In this document: positions 20,009 through 28,531 of the stretch, in pieces
How positions within the stretch are numbered: the first letter of the stretch is position 1
How the letters are laid out: each line of letters begins with the position of its first letter
Origin: Chloroflexota bacterium
GTDB taxonomy: Bacteria > Chloroflexota > Anaerolineae > Caldilineales > Caldilineaceae
DNA: 64,000 nucleotides
Reading direction: 5' to 3'
Assembly (NCBI GenBank): GCA_018969295.1
Contig: JAGWYN010000006.1
Span: forward strand, 62,001-126,000
The notes under the pieces: model-generated
Seen by the model: the letters and a program-made list of their open reading frames with translations, nothing else
Database searches by the model: none
Told to the model about the DNA's origin: nothing
Program-made: the position numbers and the translations under genes

Positions 20009-20443
20009 TTATTGGGGACGGACAGAGAAGCTGTCCTGTTCGATGGGGCCGCCCTGGATATGCCACTGGGTGATGCCTCCGGTCAGATTGGAGGCAGAAA
20101 AGCCCTGCTCGCGCAGAAAATAGGTGACGCCGAACGAGCGGCTGCCGTGTGCGCAGAAGACGACGACCGGCCGGGAGCGGTTCAATTCGTCCAGGCGGTC
20201 GGGCACGCTGTTCATCGGGATGTGCAGGGCACCGGGAATGCGGACCTGTCGCCATTCGTAAGGTTCGCGCACGTCGAGCAACTGGGGCGGGTTGGGGGCT
20301 GCGAGGGCTGCCCGGAGCGCAGCAACGGTCAGCTCTGGGAGTGAAATTTCGTCGGCTTCTGGTTCAGGGACCAGCGGTGCGACCGGCCGCGTCGGCGGTG
20401 TGGGCTTGGCAAACCATGTTTTGATTGTCTTCAGCAGCTGCAT
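20009..20443 (-). CDS. Rhodanese-like sulfurtransferase domain protein
   Basis: The 144-residue protein has a proline-rich N-terminal part (residues 12-30) and one rhodanese domain. LLDVREPYEWRQVRIPGALH is the CH2-like start, and VVFCAHGSRS holds the active-site Cys near residue 97 in the six-residue loop of single-domain rhodaneses. C-terminal NLTGGITQW is also typical. It could carry persulfide sulfur or act in thiol redox chemistry. It is transcribed against the ABC exporter and looks monocistronic. Confidence 0.9.
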   Translation of the reverse strand: MQLLKTIKTWFAKPTPPTRPVAPLVPEPEADEISLPELTVAALRAALAAPNPPQLLDVREPYEWRQVRIPGALHIPMNSVPDRLDELNRSRPVVVFCAHGSRSFGVTYFLREQGFSASNLTGGITQWHIQGGPIEQDSFSVRPQ

Positions 20444-20705
20444 CGGGCTTTTTCCTTTTCTTTGAACAGATTCATGCTCCCTTTATAGCAGAATCGGGGG
20501 CTGAAGACGGTAAAAAAGTTCTCTAAAATCAGAGGCTGTTTGAAAATTGCGCCCCTCCCACTGGCCACCGACCACTGGCCACCTCAGAGATCGATCCTTG
20601 CAACGGGCATTCCTGCATGCAGTCTCCCGGGGAAGGTCGTGCTACAATGGGGTGGCTGTCGTGGCAGCAGCCAGAACCAACACACAAGCAAAGGCAGGAG
20701 AAACC

Positions 20706-21665
20706 ATGCAATACGGTCAGATTCCAGGCGTCACCAAACCGGTTGCCCGCCTGATCCAAGGGACTGTCATGATCGGCACTGACAAACTGGAAGCCAGTTT
20801 TGCTTTGCTCGACGAGATTCTGGCGTTGGGGGGCAACACCTTCGACGCCGCCCACATCTATGGGAACGGGGATGTCGAGCGTGCCCTGGGGCGCTGGGTG
20901 GCAGCGCGCGGGGTGCGTGAGCAGGTCGTAATTGTGACCAAAGGGGCACACCACAGCCAGGACCGTCAGCGGGTCACCCCGTACGACATCACGGCTGATT
21001 TGCACGATTCGCTGGCCCGCCTGTGCACGGACTACATTGACCTTTACCTGCTCCATCGAGACGACCCCACTGTACCGGTCGGACCGATTGTCGAAGTGCT
21101 CAACGAGCACCGGGCTGCTGGCCGGATCCACGCGTTTGGCGGCTCGAACTGGAGCACCCAGCGTGTGGCAGAGGCGAACGCGTATGCTGCAGCACACGGA
21201 CTGACCCCGTTTGCGGTCTCCAGCCCGCATTTCAGCCTGGCGATCCAGGTGAAGGAGCCGTGGGCCAACTGTGTCAGTTTGACCGGTGATGCCGGCGCTG
21301 CGGCGCGGGCCTATTACACCGAACAGCAGATTCCCCTGTTGGTCTGGTCGAGCCTGGCGGGCGGCTTCTTCAGCGGACGTTTTCACCCGGAGAATCTGGA
21401 GAGCTTTACCGGCTATCTGGACCAGCTCTGTGTGCAGAGCTACTGCTATCCACAGAATTTTGCCCGGTTGGAACGGACCCGGCAGCTGGCTGCACAGCGC
21501 GGGGCCTCGCTGGCCCAGATTGCGATGGCCTATGTGTTGGCGCAGCCGTTTGTAGTTTTCCCGTTGGTGGGCTGTGCCAACGGTGCCGAGTATGCAGCCA
21601 ACGCAGCTGCCTTTGACCTTGTTTTGACCCCGGAAGAAGTGACCTGGCTGGAGCAGGGCGATTAG
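20706..21665 (+). CDS. Aldo/keto reductase
   Basis: ATG 20706 is preceded by AGGCAGGAG and gives 319 residues. The aldo/keto reductase tetrad is visible: Asp and Tyr in FDAAHIYGNGD, Lys in VIVTKGAHH, and His in DLYLLHRDD. FGGSNWST and the C-terminal PLVGCANGAEYAANAAA resemble the NADP-binding part. The N-terminal LIQGTVMIG replaces the usual LGLG. It probably reduces an aldehyde or a sugar; the physiological substrate is unknown. It is followed by a strong terminator, so it appears to be a single-gene unit. Confidence 0.9.
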   Translation: MQYGQIPGVTKPVARLIQGTVMIGTDKLEASFALLDEILALGGNTFDAAHIYGNGDVERALGRWVAARGVREQVVIVTKGAHHSQDRQRVTPYDITADLHDSLARLCTDYIDLYLLHRDDPTVPVGPIVEVLNEHRAAGRIHAFGGSNWSTQRVAEANAYAAAHGLTPFAVSSPHFSLAIQVKEPWANCVSLTGDAGAAARAYYTEQQIPLLVWSSLAGGFFSGRFHPENLESFTGYLDQLCVQSYCYPQNFARLERTRQLAAQRGASLAQIAMAYVLAQPFVVFPLVGCANGAEYAANAAAFDLVLTPEEVTWLEQGD

Positions 21666-21699
21666 CCGACGGTGACAAGAGACGGTGGTGGGCCGGGTG

Positions 21700-21731
21700 C
21701 CCTGCATGCCCGGCCTGCAGGGGCGTTTTTT
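21700..21731 (+). terminator. Rho-independent terminator after the aldo/keto reductase
   Basis: CCCTGCA (21700-21706) pairs with TGCAGGG (21716-21722) around a nine-base loop, followed by GCGTTTTTT. It lies 35 bases after the reductase stop. Confidence 0.85.
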
Positions 21732-21800
21732 GCCAAGGCGAGCGTTGGAGGGTCATCTGTGCGACTGTTCTGATCGTCTGTTCTGTGGCTGTGGTTTGGC

Positions 21801-21826
21801 CGCCTGCCAGTGCAGGCGTTTTTTTT
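21801..21826 (+). terminator. Second terminator, directly upstream of mgtE (possible attenuator)
   Basis: CGCCTGC (21801-21807) pairs with GCAGGCG (21812-21818) with loop CAGT, followed by eight T. It lies only 38 bases before the mgtE start, after a first terminator has already ended the upstream unit. CCTGCC (21803-21808) could alternatively pair with GGCAGG (21840-21845), which would release the terminator. This is the layout of an attenuator or riboswitch expression platform, but no known Mg2+ sensor fold was recognised. Confidence 0.75.
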
Positions 21827-21863
21827 GGCCTGTGGTGCCGGCAGGTCTGCGGGGAGGAGAATG

Positions 21864-23216
21864 ATGGTCGATCCAGTTGAATTCAACCGAGCCATCGAAC
21901 GGCTCACTGGCTATCTTGAAAGCGGCGATCTGGATGGAGCTGCCGGCTATCTGCGGCAGCTCCATCCGGCTGACAGGGCCGAGCTGTTTGCGGAGCTGAA
22001 GTCAGCCGATCAGGCTGCGATGGTCGAACGGCTGGCGACCTCTGAACTGGCGGAGGTATTTGAGCAGCTGGACGAAGAGGACATGGCGGGCGTCGCCCAG
22101 CATCTGGACCTGGAAACGCTGGCCGATGTGCTGGACGAGATGGAGCCGGACATGGCTGCCGACCTGCTGGGGGAACTGGAGCCGCAGCAGGCTGCCGAGG
22201 TGCTCGAGCAGATGGAGGAGCCGGCCGATGTCGCTGCGCTGATGACGCACGAGCCCGACACCGCCGGCGGGATTATGACGTCAGCGCCCCCTTCGCTGCG
22301 CCGCTTTTGGACGGTGGCAGAGTCTTTACAGTTTCTCAAAACTCACTACGCCGAGGAAGAAGATTTTTACACCCTCTATGTGTTGGACCGCTACGCCCGT
22401 CTGATTGGGGTTGTGGGGTTGAAGGCCTTGATCCTGGCCGAACCTGCGCAGACGATCGAAGAGATCATGGATCGCCAGGTCATCTCGGTGCAGGCCAGCG
22501 CCGACCAGGAGGAAGTGGCGCAGCTTTTGCAGCGGTACGACCTGGTTGCGCTGCCTGTGGTCGACAGCGAGGCACGTCTGGTTGGGATTGTCACCATCGA
22601 CGACATTGTGGATGTCATCCAGGAGGAGGCGACCGAGGACATCTACCGGCTGGCGCAGATGAGCTCGGACTCTGAGATCTACCATCCGATTCCGCAGTCG
22701 GTGCGCAACCGGCTGCCGTGGCTTTTGGTCAACATGGCAACCGCTTTTCTGGCGGCCAGCATTGTTTCGCTCTTTGAAAGTACGATTGCCCAGGCGGCAA
22801 TGTTGGCCGCCTTCATGCCGATCGTCGCAGGACAAGGGGGAAATGCAGGGACGCAGACGATGACGATCATCGTGCGTTCGCTGGCGCTCAAAGAGATCGA
22901 GCCGAGAGACACCCTGTGGGCGCTCTGGCATGAAGGGCGTGTCGGGGTCATCAACGGGCTGGCTGTCGGTGTTTGCGTGGCCCTGATCTCCGGGCTGTGG
23001 CAGGGGAACCCCTATCTGGGGCTGGTCATTGGGCTGGCGATGGTGGGCAATCTGGTGGTGGCGGCGCTGGCCGGGGTGCTGGTCCCGATGGTGCTCAAGA
23101 TGTTGCGCGTGGACCCGGCGTTGGCGTCCAGTGTCTTTGTGACCACCTTCACCGACATCGGCGGTTTTCTGCTCTTTCTGGGGCTGGCGACCTATTTTCT
23201 GCGGTACCTGTCGTAA
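21864..23216 (+). CDS. mgtE: MgtE-family magnesium transporter
   Basis: ATG 21864 is preferred over the adjacent ATG 21861 because GGAGGA (21853-21858) then has proper spacing; the product is 450 residues. Residues 1-125 form the acidic helical N domain ([26 protein letters not shown]). Two CBS domains follow from about 130 to 265 ([31 protein letters not shown]). The pore domain starts near 285 with [10 protein letters not shown], and the selectivity motif [16 protein letters not shown] is present. It imports Mg2+ as a dimer gated by cytosolic Mg2+. A terminator hairpin in its leader suggests RNA-level control. Confidence 0.95.
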   Translation: MVDPVEFNRAIERLTGYLESGDLDGAAGYLRQLHPADRAELFAELKSADQAAMVERLATSELAEVFEQLDEEDMAGVAQHLDLETLADVLDEMEPDMAADLLGELEPQQAAEVLEQMEEPADVAALMTHEPDTAGGIMTSAPPSLRRFWTVAESLQFLKTHYAEEEDFYTLYVLDRYARLIGVVGLKALILAEPAQTIEEIMDRQVISVQASADQEEVAQLLQRYDLVALPVVDSEARLVGIVTIDDIVDVIQEEATEDIYRLAQMSSDSEIYHPIPQSVRNRLPWLLVNMATAFLAASIVSLFESTIAQAAMLAAFMPIVAGQGGNAGTQTMTIIVRSLALKEIEPRDTLWALWHEGRVGVINGLAVGVCVALISGLWQGNPYLGLVIGLAMVGNLVVAALAGVLVPMVLKMLRVDPALASSVFVTTFTDIGGFLLFLGLATYFLRYLS

Positions 23217-23279
23217 ACAGAGCCCAGGCCGGGGAATCTCGCCCCCCGAACTTGTCGAGATCGCCGAACCGGAGAGGAT

Positions 23280-23300
23280 GGGTGGCAGCGTCCGCCACCC
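23280..23300 (+). terminator. Weak terminator hairpin between mgtE and the convergent oxidoreductase gene
   Basis: GGGTGGC (23280-23286) pairs with GCCACCC (23294-23300) around a seven-base loop, followed by CCTTGTTTGT on the plus strand. The T-run is poor, so it may act for either convergent gene only in part. Confidence 0.4.
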
Positions 23301-23309
23301 CCTTGTTTG

Positions 23310-23915
23310 TCAGCGCGTCAGCACTTTGAAGGCAAGCTGCCGGCTCATGCCTTGGCCGAAGACCAGCGCAAACCAGAGGCTGGCGACCGTGTCTACCAGC
23401 CCGACCTGGCTCAGGTCGCCCAGCCGCATTGGCCGCAGCCCTACGTCGCGGATCAGCCCTTCCACCGCAGCCTGTCCGGCGCCGGCCGGTCCGCAGTAGA
23501 ACAGATCGGCTGACACGCCGTCGAACTGTGGGTTCTCGAAATTTTCCCAGCCCAGACTGTTGAAGGCGCGATAGACCTCTGCCTGCGGCGCATGGGCTGC
23601 AAAGGTTGCTGTGCTGTTCATGGGGCCGCCACCCATGCGGTTTGCCGCATCGATCACAATCTTGCCCGCCAACGCCGGGCCCTGTGCACGGATCGTCTCC
23701 TCCATTGCGTTGCCGGGAATGGCAAAAAGGATGACCTCGCCAAAGGCGATGGCTTCTTCCACCGTCCCGACGGTTGCGCCCAGTTCCTGTGCCATGACTT
23801 GGACTGCGGCGTTGTCCACAGCGCGAACACCGAACCGCACGGTGTGGCCTGCCTGTGCCCACTTCCTGCCCAAGGTTCCTCCGATGACTTTGGCCCCCAA
23901 GACGCCAATCTTCAT
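23310..23915 (-). CDS. NAD(P)-binding oxidoreductase of the F420-dependent NADP reductase type
   Basis: This is a 201-residue Rossmann protein. The N-terminal MKIGVLGAKVIGGTLGRKWA has the nucleotide-binding Gly pattern, although the second Gly of GxGxxG is Ala-Lys shifted. AFGEVILFAIPGNAMEE, VIDAANRMGG and AFNSLGWENF match the NADP oxidoreductase coenzyme F420-dependent family. Whether F420 is used here cannot be told; many family members use other acceptors. It is divergent from the TetR gene, which may control it. Confidence 0.85.
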   Translation of the reverse strand: MKIGVLGAKVIGGTLGRKWAQAGHTVRFGVRAVDNAAVQVMAQELGATVGTVEEAIAFGEVILFAIPGNAMEETIRAQGPALAGKIVIDAANRMGGGPMNSTATFAAHAPQAEVYRAFNSLGWENFENPQFDGVSADLFYCGPAGAGQAAVEGLIRDVGLRPMRLGDLSQVGLVDTVASLWFALVFGQGMSRQLAFKVLTR

Positions 23916-24154
23916 GGTTTTTTTGTTTCCTTTCTGCGAAAAATGTACATCAACGGAATGCCGGTGAAGATTCCATTAAATTTACTATACTAAATGGTAT
24001 TTATTTTTTTTTCTGTAACATATTTTTCATTCTGTGCGGCCGTGTTGTGGTATGTTTTCTGACAGAGAGGGGGCTTGTCGGACTTCGGGAGGGCAGCTAC
24101 AATACTTTTGGAGAACGGTGCAAGAAGAGAGGGCAGGCCTGCCGCAGAGAAGCG

Positions 24155-24766
24155 ATGAATCCAGTAGAGCCAGAGAGATCGAACGTTGTGAGTCGTGCCC
24201 CGGGTCGGCCGCGCGAACCGGAGACCGATCAGCATATTCTCGATGCTGCCTTTCGGCTGATGGCGCAGCACGGCTACGTGCGCATGTCGATGGACGCGGT
24301 TGCGGCTGAAGCGGGTGTCACCAAGCCGACGATCTACCGGCGCTGGCCGAGCAAGATCGAGTTGGCAATGGCGGCGCTGAGCGCCTACTGCGATGCGAGC
24401 CGGCCACCTGTCACTGGAGATACACGGTCTGACTTGATTGCCGAAATGGAGCATTTCCGGCGTGCGATTTCACGGCCTTACGGCATGTCATTGTATGGGA
24501 CGGCGTTGGCCGAGGAGCATGAGACGCCTGAACTGCTGGTCGCCTTTCGCGAATACCTGGTTGTTCCGCGGCGCCGTGCGCTTCGCACCCTCCTGAACGC
24601 CGCGCAGGCGCGCGGCGAGCTGCGGCCCGGCGTTGACGTTGCCCTCGTGGTCAATCTGCTGATCGGTGCATTCTACGCGCAGTATGTGGCAGGCGACCCC
24701 TTGGCCGACGATTGGAGCGAAAAGCTTGTGGACACGCTCTGGGAGGGAGCGGCGTCTACGCGCTGA
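24155..24766 (+). CDS. TetR-family transcriptional regulator
   Basis: ATG 24155 (MNPVEPERSNVV) gives 203 residues; longer in-frame starts upstream lack a ribosome site. Residues about 18-65 form the helix-turn-helix domain: HILDAAFRLMAQHGYVRMSM, then VAAEAGVTKPTIYRRWPSK. The C-terminal ligand domain belongs to the TetR_C_33-like type with a PRRRALRTLLNAAQ helix. It would repress genes until a ligand binds. The divergent oxidoreductase gene is its most likely target. The 239-base AT-rich gap contains ATAC-taaatg-GTAT near 23985, a possible operator. Confidence 0.88.
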   Translation: MNPVEPERSNVVSRAPGRPREPETDQHILDAAFRLMAQHGYVRMSMDAVAAEAGVTKPTIYRRWPSKIELAMAALSAYCDASRPPVTGDTRSDLIAEMEHFRRAISRPYGMSLYGTALAEEHETPELLVAFREYLVVPRRRALRTLLNAAQARGELRPGVDVALVVNLLIGAFYAQYVAGDPLADDWSEKLVDTLWEGAASTR

Positions 24767-24798
24767 CGTAGCCTTCTCAACAATCTGATGGGAGAGGC

Positions 24799-26595
24799 TT
24801 ACGGCGTATCCTCTGGCAGCACCCATGGGATACGCATTGTCTGCAAGCAGGCCAGATCGACTGGTCGTGCCGGGTCTTCCAGAAACTGTTGTGTGAGGGC
24901 AGCGATGCAGGGGCCGTAGTTGCCCAGAATGCTGTGTGTAGCATTGGGTACGCGAATCCAGAGGGAGGCTGGGAGCTGTTCTGCGGCGATCTGCCCGAAA
25001 GCGGGTGGGGTAAGGGGGTCAAAATCGCCGCTCAAGATCAGCACGGGGTATTTTCCGGGGGATGTGGGGGTCGGCGCAGTGAGGCGGGAGGGCCAGCCTG
25101 CACAGCCATCGCTCTGGCTGTCCACGCGCTGTGCCACTTCTGCCACAAAAAAATCGGGCAGATCCAGTGGCTCCAGCTGCTGTGCCACTCTTTCTCCGGT
25201 GGTTGCAAAGGGATATTCTTCGGTACAGAGCAATTTTCGGTTGAGTTCTGCATTGATGGCCGGCAAAAGTTCTGGCGCAAACCGGACAATTACCCCATTA
25301 AAAGTGCCGATGGGCAATTCTTGTACCAGCAGGCTGGCAGCGTTGCCGCTGCTGGCTGCGCAGAGTTCTCCCAAAAATGCTGCCACGCGTTCTGGGGGGG
25401 CATCCCACAAGGAGATCAGCCCTTGGTCGTAGGCAGCCTGGGTGGTGGCATCCGCCAGGTCCACTTGGCAAGCCAAAAAGGCATCGACAAGTTCCCCGGT
25501 GCGTGGGTGTTCACTGTCCAGCGCTGTAAGATGGTGGGTGCTGGGGACCAGGCCGCTGCGCAGCTGCATGAGCGTTGCGCTGTTTCCCTCTGCCAGTTCG
25601 CTGATGAGACGGGGCATGTAGGGCACATGGCCGATCGCCGGTGCCAGGGGAAAAACAGCCCGTTGGAAGGCTTCGGCGGTCAGTTCGCTCCCATCAGGCA
25701 GGGGCAGCGGGGTTTCCTGCAGGGTCTCGACCACGGTTGCATACTGTTCTGCCAGCTCTGGGTAGGCGGTGTGGCATGCCCTCTCCGACGCACAGGCCGC
25801 CAACAGCTGGTGAAAGAGTTCTGGAAATTCACGTTCGCTGCTGGCCATCAGCTGATTGACGGTATCTTCGGGCAGTGGGTAAGGTGAATCGAGCACGATG
25901 CTGTGTACTGTTGGCAGATTGGGAAAGAAATGCATCAACGCCATCAACAGCCGGGTGCCGTAGGAGACCCCATAGAGCGTGTACGCTGGGTAGTCCAGCA
26001 CTTCCAAGAGGTCGACCAGGTCGGCTGCGCTCGTTGCGGTACTGAGGAGGCTGGCTGGGTAACCTTGTGCGGCTGTCGTGTGTGCACAGAAGGCGGCGCG
26101 CTGCTCATCGGCGGTTGGCTGGCGTCCCAGAGACTCTGCCAGCGTATCGGACAGGGTAGCCAGTGTCGGCTCGTCTGGCTCGGCGCAGGCAAAAAAAGGC
26201 TGGCTGTTGCCCATGCCACGCTGGTCGTACAGAACAATGTCGTACTCTTCACGCAGGGATGCGTAGCGTTTTCCCAACTCCAGCACGCTCTCGCGCAAGG
26301 TAGACCCGGCGCCTGGCCCGCCAGCGACGTGTACGATGGCAGCTGGGCGGGGGGACTTTCCGGTCGCCTTGAGAAGAACATAGGCCAGATCTGCGGGGGG
26401 GCTGTTGGGGGTGGAACGATCCCAAGGGACGCGCACAAAGCCACACTGAATTGTCTTTCCGGCGATTTCCCCTTGCGGCAGATAGAGGGTGCAGGGGCGG
26501 TTGAAAGGCTTCTCTACAATCGGCTGGCAGCCGGCGGCCAGCATCGTCCAGAACAACACCCACAGGACTCGATGGGTGCGAAGCAATTTTTTCAT
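24799..26595 (-). CDS. Secreted lipoprotein alpha/beta hydrolase, tripeptidyl/prolyl aminopeptidase-like
   Basis: The 598-residue product has a signal peptide with lipobox LAAGC (Cys near residue 23). The alpha/beta hydrolase fold shows the oxyanion-loop HVAGGPGAGST, YDQRGMGNSQPF, and the nucleophile elbow GVSYGTR. A cap domain follows, then LILSGDFDPLTPP with the catalytic Asp and PNATHSILG with the catalytic His. This layout matches the TAP-like (SlpD/SlpE) exopeptidases and prolyl aminopeptidases. It probably trims peptides outside the cell. It is convergent with tetR and follows the SnoaL-like lipoprotein gene after a palindrome. Confidence 0.9.
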   Translation of the reverse strand: MKKLLRTHRVLWVLFWTMLAAGCQPIVEKPFNRPCTLYLPQGEIAGKTIQCGFVRVPWDRSTPNSPPADLAYVLLKATGKSPRPAAIVHVAGGPGAGSTLRESVLELGKRYASLREEYDIVLYDQRGMGNSQPFFACAEPDEPTLATLSDTLAESLGRQPTADEQRAAFCAHTTAAQGYPASLLSTATSAADLVDLLEVLDYPAYTLYGVSYGTRLLMALMHFFPNLPTVHSIVLDSPYPLPEDTVNQLMASSEREFPELFHQLLAACASERACHTAYPELAEQYATVVETLQETPLPLPDGSELTAEAFQRAVFPLAPAIGHVPYMPRLISELAEGNSATLMQLRSGLVPSTHHLTALDSEHPRTGELVDAFLACQVDLADATTQAAYDQGLISLWDAPPERVAAFLGELCAASSGNAASLLVQELPIGTFNGVIVRFAPELLPAINAELNRKLLCTEEYPFATTGERVAQQLEPLDLPDFFVAEVAQRVDSQSDGCAGWPSRLTAPTPTSPGKYPVLILSGDFDPLTPPAFGQIAAEQLPASLWIRVPNATHSILGNYGPCIAALTQQFLEDPARPVDLACLQTMRIPWVLPEDTP

Positions 26596-26698
26596 TTTTT
26601 CTCCTTTGGGGAGGGGCCTTCTGACCTCACGGGATACTGATGGTACAGTGAAACTATCGCACCCAGGCTGTCATCCATGCTGCCGACCTCGGCCTATT

Positions 26699-26724
26699 GG
26701 CGGGAGGGCCGCGGCCCTCCCGCC
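26699..26724. terminator. Perfect 26-bp GC-rich palindrome after the SnoaL-like gene
   Basis: GGCGGGAGGGCC-GC-GGCCCTCCCGCC is a perfect palindrome 16 bases after the stop of the minus-strand lipoprotein gene. It has no T-run on either side, so it may be a factor-assisted terminator or a protein-binding site rather than a classical terminator. Confidence 0.55.
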
Positions 26725-26740
26725 AGAGGGCAGGTTGATG

Positions 26741-27256
26741 TTATGGTTCTGGCATGGCTGAGGAGTGGTGACTCGTGATCAGCCATTGTGCGCCATCCCA
26801 CTCGTAGGTGAAGGTGTAGCGCGCTGCAAGGACAGTGCCGGTCTTGGCAAAGGTGAAGGTGTAGAGGCCGGAGTCCACTACCTGGTTGCAGTTGATGTCG
26901 ACATGGCGCAGATCGATGGAGCCAGACGGGCTGTTTTCGAGGAAGTGTTGGAAATACTCCTCTTTTTCGGCAGCGGTCAGACGCGGTCTATTGGATCGTG
27001 TCGGCAGCAGAATCGAGTCTTCGGCGTAATTGGCAGCGACTGCTGCGGGGTCTCCGCTCTGCAACGATGCGTTCCAGCGGTCAAAGAGACGGGAGACCTC
27101 GTCTTCTGTTATCGGCTGGCAGATAACAGAAGGGGAATGGACGGCTGCCTCTGCGGTTGCTGAGGCGGCTGCACCTTCCAAGGTGACAGGAACGCAGCCA
27201 CCCATCAGCAGGCCTGCCAGGAGCAACGTCCGCGGCAGCAGGTATTTCCAGCGCAT
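26741..27256 (-). CDS. SnoaL/SgcJ-like lipoprotein
   Basis: This is a 171-residue protein with a signal peptide and lipobox LMGGC (Cys21). After a short linker, residues 50-168 form a cystatin-like alpha+beta barrel of the SnoaL-like/SgcJ family: VSRLFDRWNASLQSGDPAAVAANYAEDSILLPT is the typical helical start, and YTFTYEWDGAQWLITSHHSS is the last strand pair. Such domains often bind small molecules or serve as association domains. No function can be inferred from context beyond surface location. Confidence 0.85.
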   Translation of the reverse strand: MRWKYLLPRTLLLAGLLMGGCVPVTLEGAAASATAEAAVHSPSVICQPITEDEVSRLFDRWNASLQSGDPAAVAANYAEDSILLPTRSNRPRLTAAEKEEYFQHFLENSPSGSIDLRHVDINCNQVVDSGLYTFTFAKTGTVLAARYTFTYEWDGAQWLITSHHSSAMPEP

Positions 27257-27285
27257 TGTATTTTCCTTTCACAATCACTCTTTGA

Positions 27286-27324
27286 CGCGGCAGGACACGG
27301 GCGTTACGTCCGTGTCCTGCCGCG
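27286..27324 (+). other. Strong terminator-like hairpin in a divergent intergenic region
   Basis: CGCGGCAGGACACGG (27286-27300) pairs with CCGTGTCCTGCCGCG (27310-27324) through 15 bases around a nine-base loop, followed by CTTTTC on the plus strand. It has terminator form on the plus strand, but no plus-strand gene precedes it; the flanking genes point away from it. It may insulate the dehydrogenase promoter or be left from a lost gene. Confidence 0.7.
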
Positions 27325-27368
27325 CTTTTCGAAAATTGCAGCGAGGGTTGATTGCCTTGCTTGCGTTT

Positions 27369-27403
27369 TTGGACATTCGACTGGTTGTTTGTATACTGTA
27401 TAC
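27369..27403 (+). promoter_or_regulatory. Promoter with overlapping GTATACTGTATAC operator, upstream of the island's first gene
   Basis: TTGGAC (27369-27374) and TATACT (27392-27397) are spaced by 17 bases. The palindrome GTATACTGTATAC (27391-27403) covers the -10 box. The same 13-mer occurs at the two other promoters of the island, and a GntR/FCD regulator is encoded 1.1 kb downstream. Confidence 0.75.
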
Positions 27404-27437
27404 GAGAAAAATTTGTAATAGAGGGAGACAGCTTGCG

Positions 27438-28517
27438 ATGGCCCTGCATTCCCGAAAAATTGTGCGCCTGAACGCCGAATTGCATCCGGTGACCCCCCAT
27501 GAGCAGGCCTACTACGATCTCTATGGCTTGAACCCAGAGCGGGTCGAAGCGCACAGTGTTGATGAGATCATTCCCTACGTGGCCGATGCTGACGCTGTCT
27601 TTGCAGTTTCAGTCAGGCTGCCAACCTCGGTGATTCAAGCGATGGCTCGGTGCCAGGTCATCTCGCGCCTGGGCACCGGGGTAGACAAGATCGACGTAGT
27701 CACAGCGACCGAGCAAGGCATTCTGGTCACCAATGTACCCCATTTCTGCGTCGAAGAGCAAGCCGACCATGCGATGGCGCTGCTGCTGGCGCTGGCACGC
27801 AAACTGTCTCCGATGCAGCGCCATCTGGAGGCTGGAACCTTCCGCCAGGCCCATGCGTTGATGAACACCCAGCAGCGCATGGCCGGGCGTGTGCTGGGAT
27901 TGGTCGGTTTTGGGAATTCGGCGCTGGCAATGGCCAGGCGTGCCCGCGGGTTTGGGATGCGCGTGTTGGCGACCCGGCGCAACCTGGATGCTGCCCGCGC
28001 CGCGGCTGCAGAGGTAGGTGTGGAACTGGTCGATCTGGAGAGCATACTTGCCGAAGCAGACTACATCTCGCTGCATCTGCCGCTGAGCCCGGAAACCTAT
28101 CATCTTTTCGATGCTGCCGTCTTTGTCCGAATGAAACCAGGTGCGCTGCTGATCAACACCTCGCGTGGGGCGCTGGTGGACGAAGGGGCCCTGGTCGAGG
28201 CGCTGCGCAGCGGCCACCTGGGCGGCGCCGGGCTCGATACGTTTGAGGGGATCGAGATCTTTTCCTCTGTACAGGCCCCCCCGCGGCATCCTTTGATCGG
28301 GATGGAGAATGTCGTGTTGACACCGCATGTGGCGGCCGGCTCGGTGCAAGCGATGCAGGAGGTTGCGCAAGGCGGCGTTGAAAATGTTGTTTCGGTCCTG
28401 TGTGGCCACTGGCCAGAAGCTGCCCATCGTGTCAACCCGCAGGCCCGCCCGCGCCATCCTTTGTCCGAGTATGACCCGACGTTGTTTGCGCGTCTGGCCA
28501 GTTCCTTTCTTCAGTAG
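27438..28517 (+). CDS. D-2-hydroxyacid dehydrogenase (phosphoglycerate dehydrogenase/CtBP-like)
   Basis: ATG 27438 follows AGGGAGA and gives 359 residues. Visible motifs are RLGTGVDKIDV, the NAD-binding LGLVGFGNSALA, LHLPLSPET, NTSRGALVDE with the catalytic Arg, and VVLTPHVAAGS with the catalytic His. It oxidises or reduces a D-2-hydroxyacid/2-oxoacid pair. It is the first gene of the plus-strand part of the sugar-acid island, behind an operator, with the GntR gene 14 bases downstream. A paralogue with the same N-terminal pattern (ISR-x-G-x-GVD) sits in the opposite operon at 41134. Confidence 0.92.
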   Translation: MALHSRKIVRLNAELHPVTPHEQAYYDLYGLNPERVEAHSVDEIIPYVADADAVFAVSVRLPTSVIQAMARCQVISRLGTGVDKIDVVTATEQGILVTNVPHFCVEEQADHAMALLLALARKLSPMQRHLEAGTFRQAHALMNTQQRMAGRVLGLVGFGNSALAMARRARGFGMRVLATRRNLDAARAAAAEVGVELVDLESILAEADYISLHLPLSPETYHLFDAAVFVRMKPGALLINTSRGALVDEGALVEALRSGHLGGAGLDTFEGIEIFSSVQAPPRHPLIGMENVVLTPHVAAGSVQAMQEVAQGGVENVVSVLCGHWPEAAHRVNPQARPRHPLSEYDPTLFARLASSFLQ

Positions 28518-28531
28518 AGAGCACGATTGCA

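Noticed and set aside
21732..21863. M-box or other known riboswitch before mgtE
   Set aside because: The leader is short and I could not match the conserved elements of a known Mg2+ riboswitch. Only the terminator hairpin is supported.
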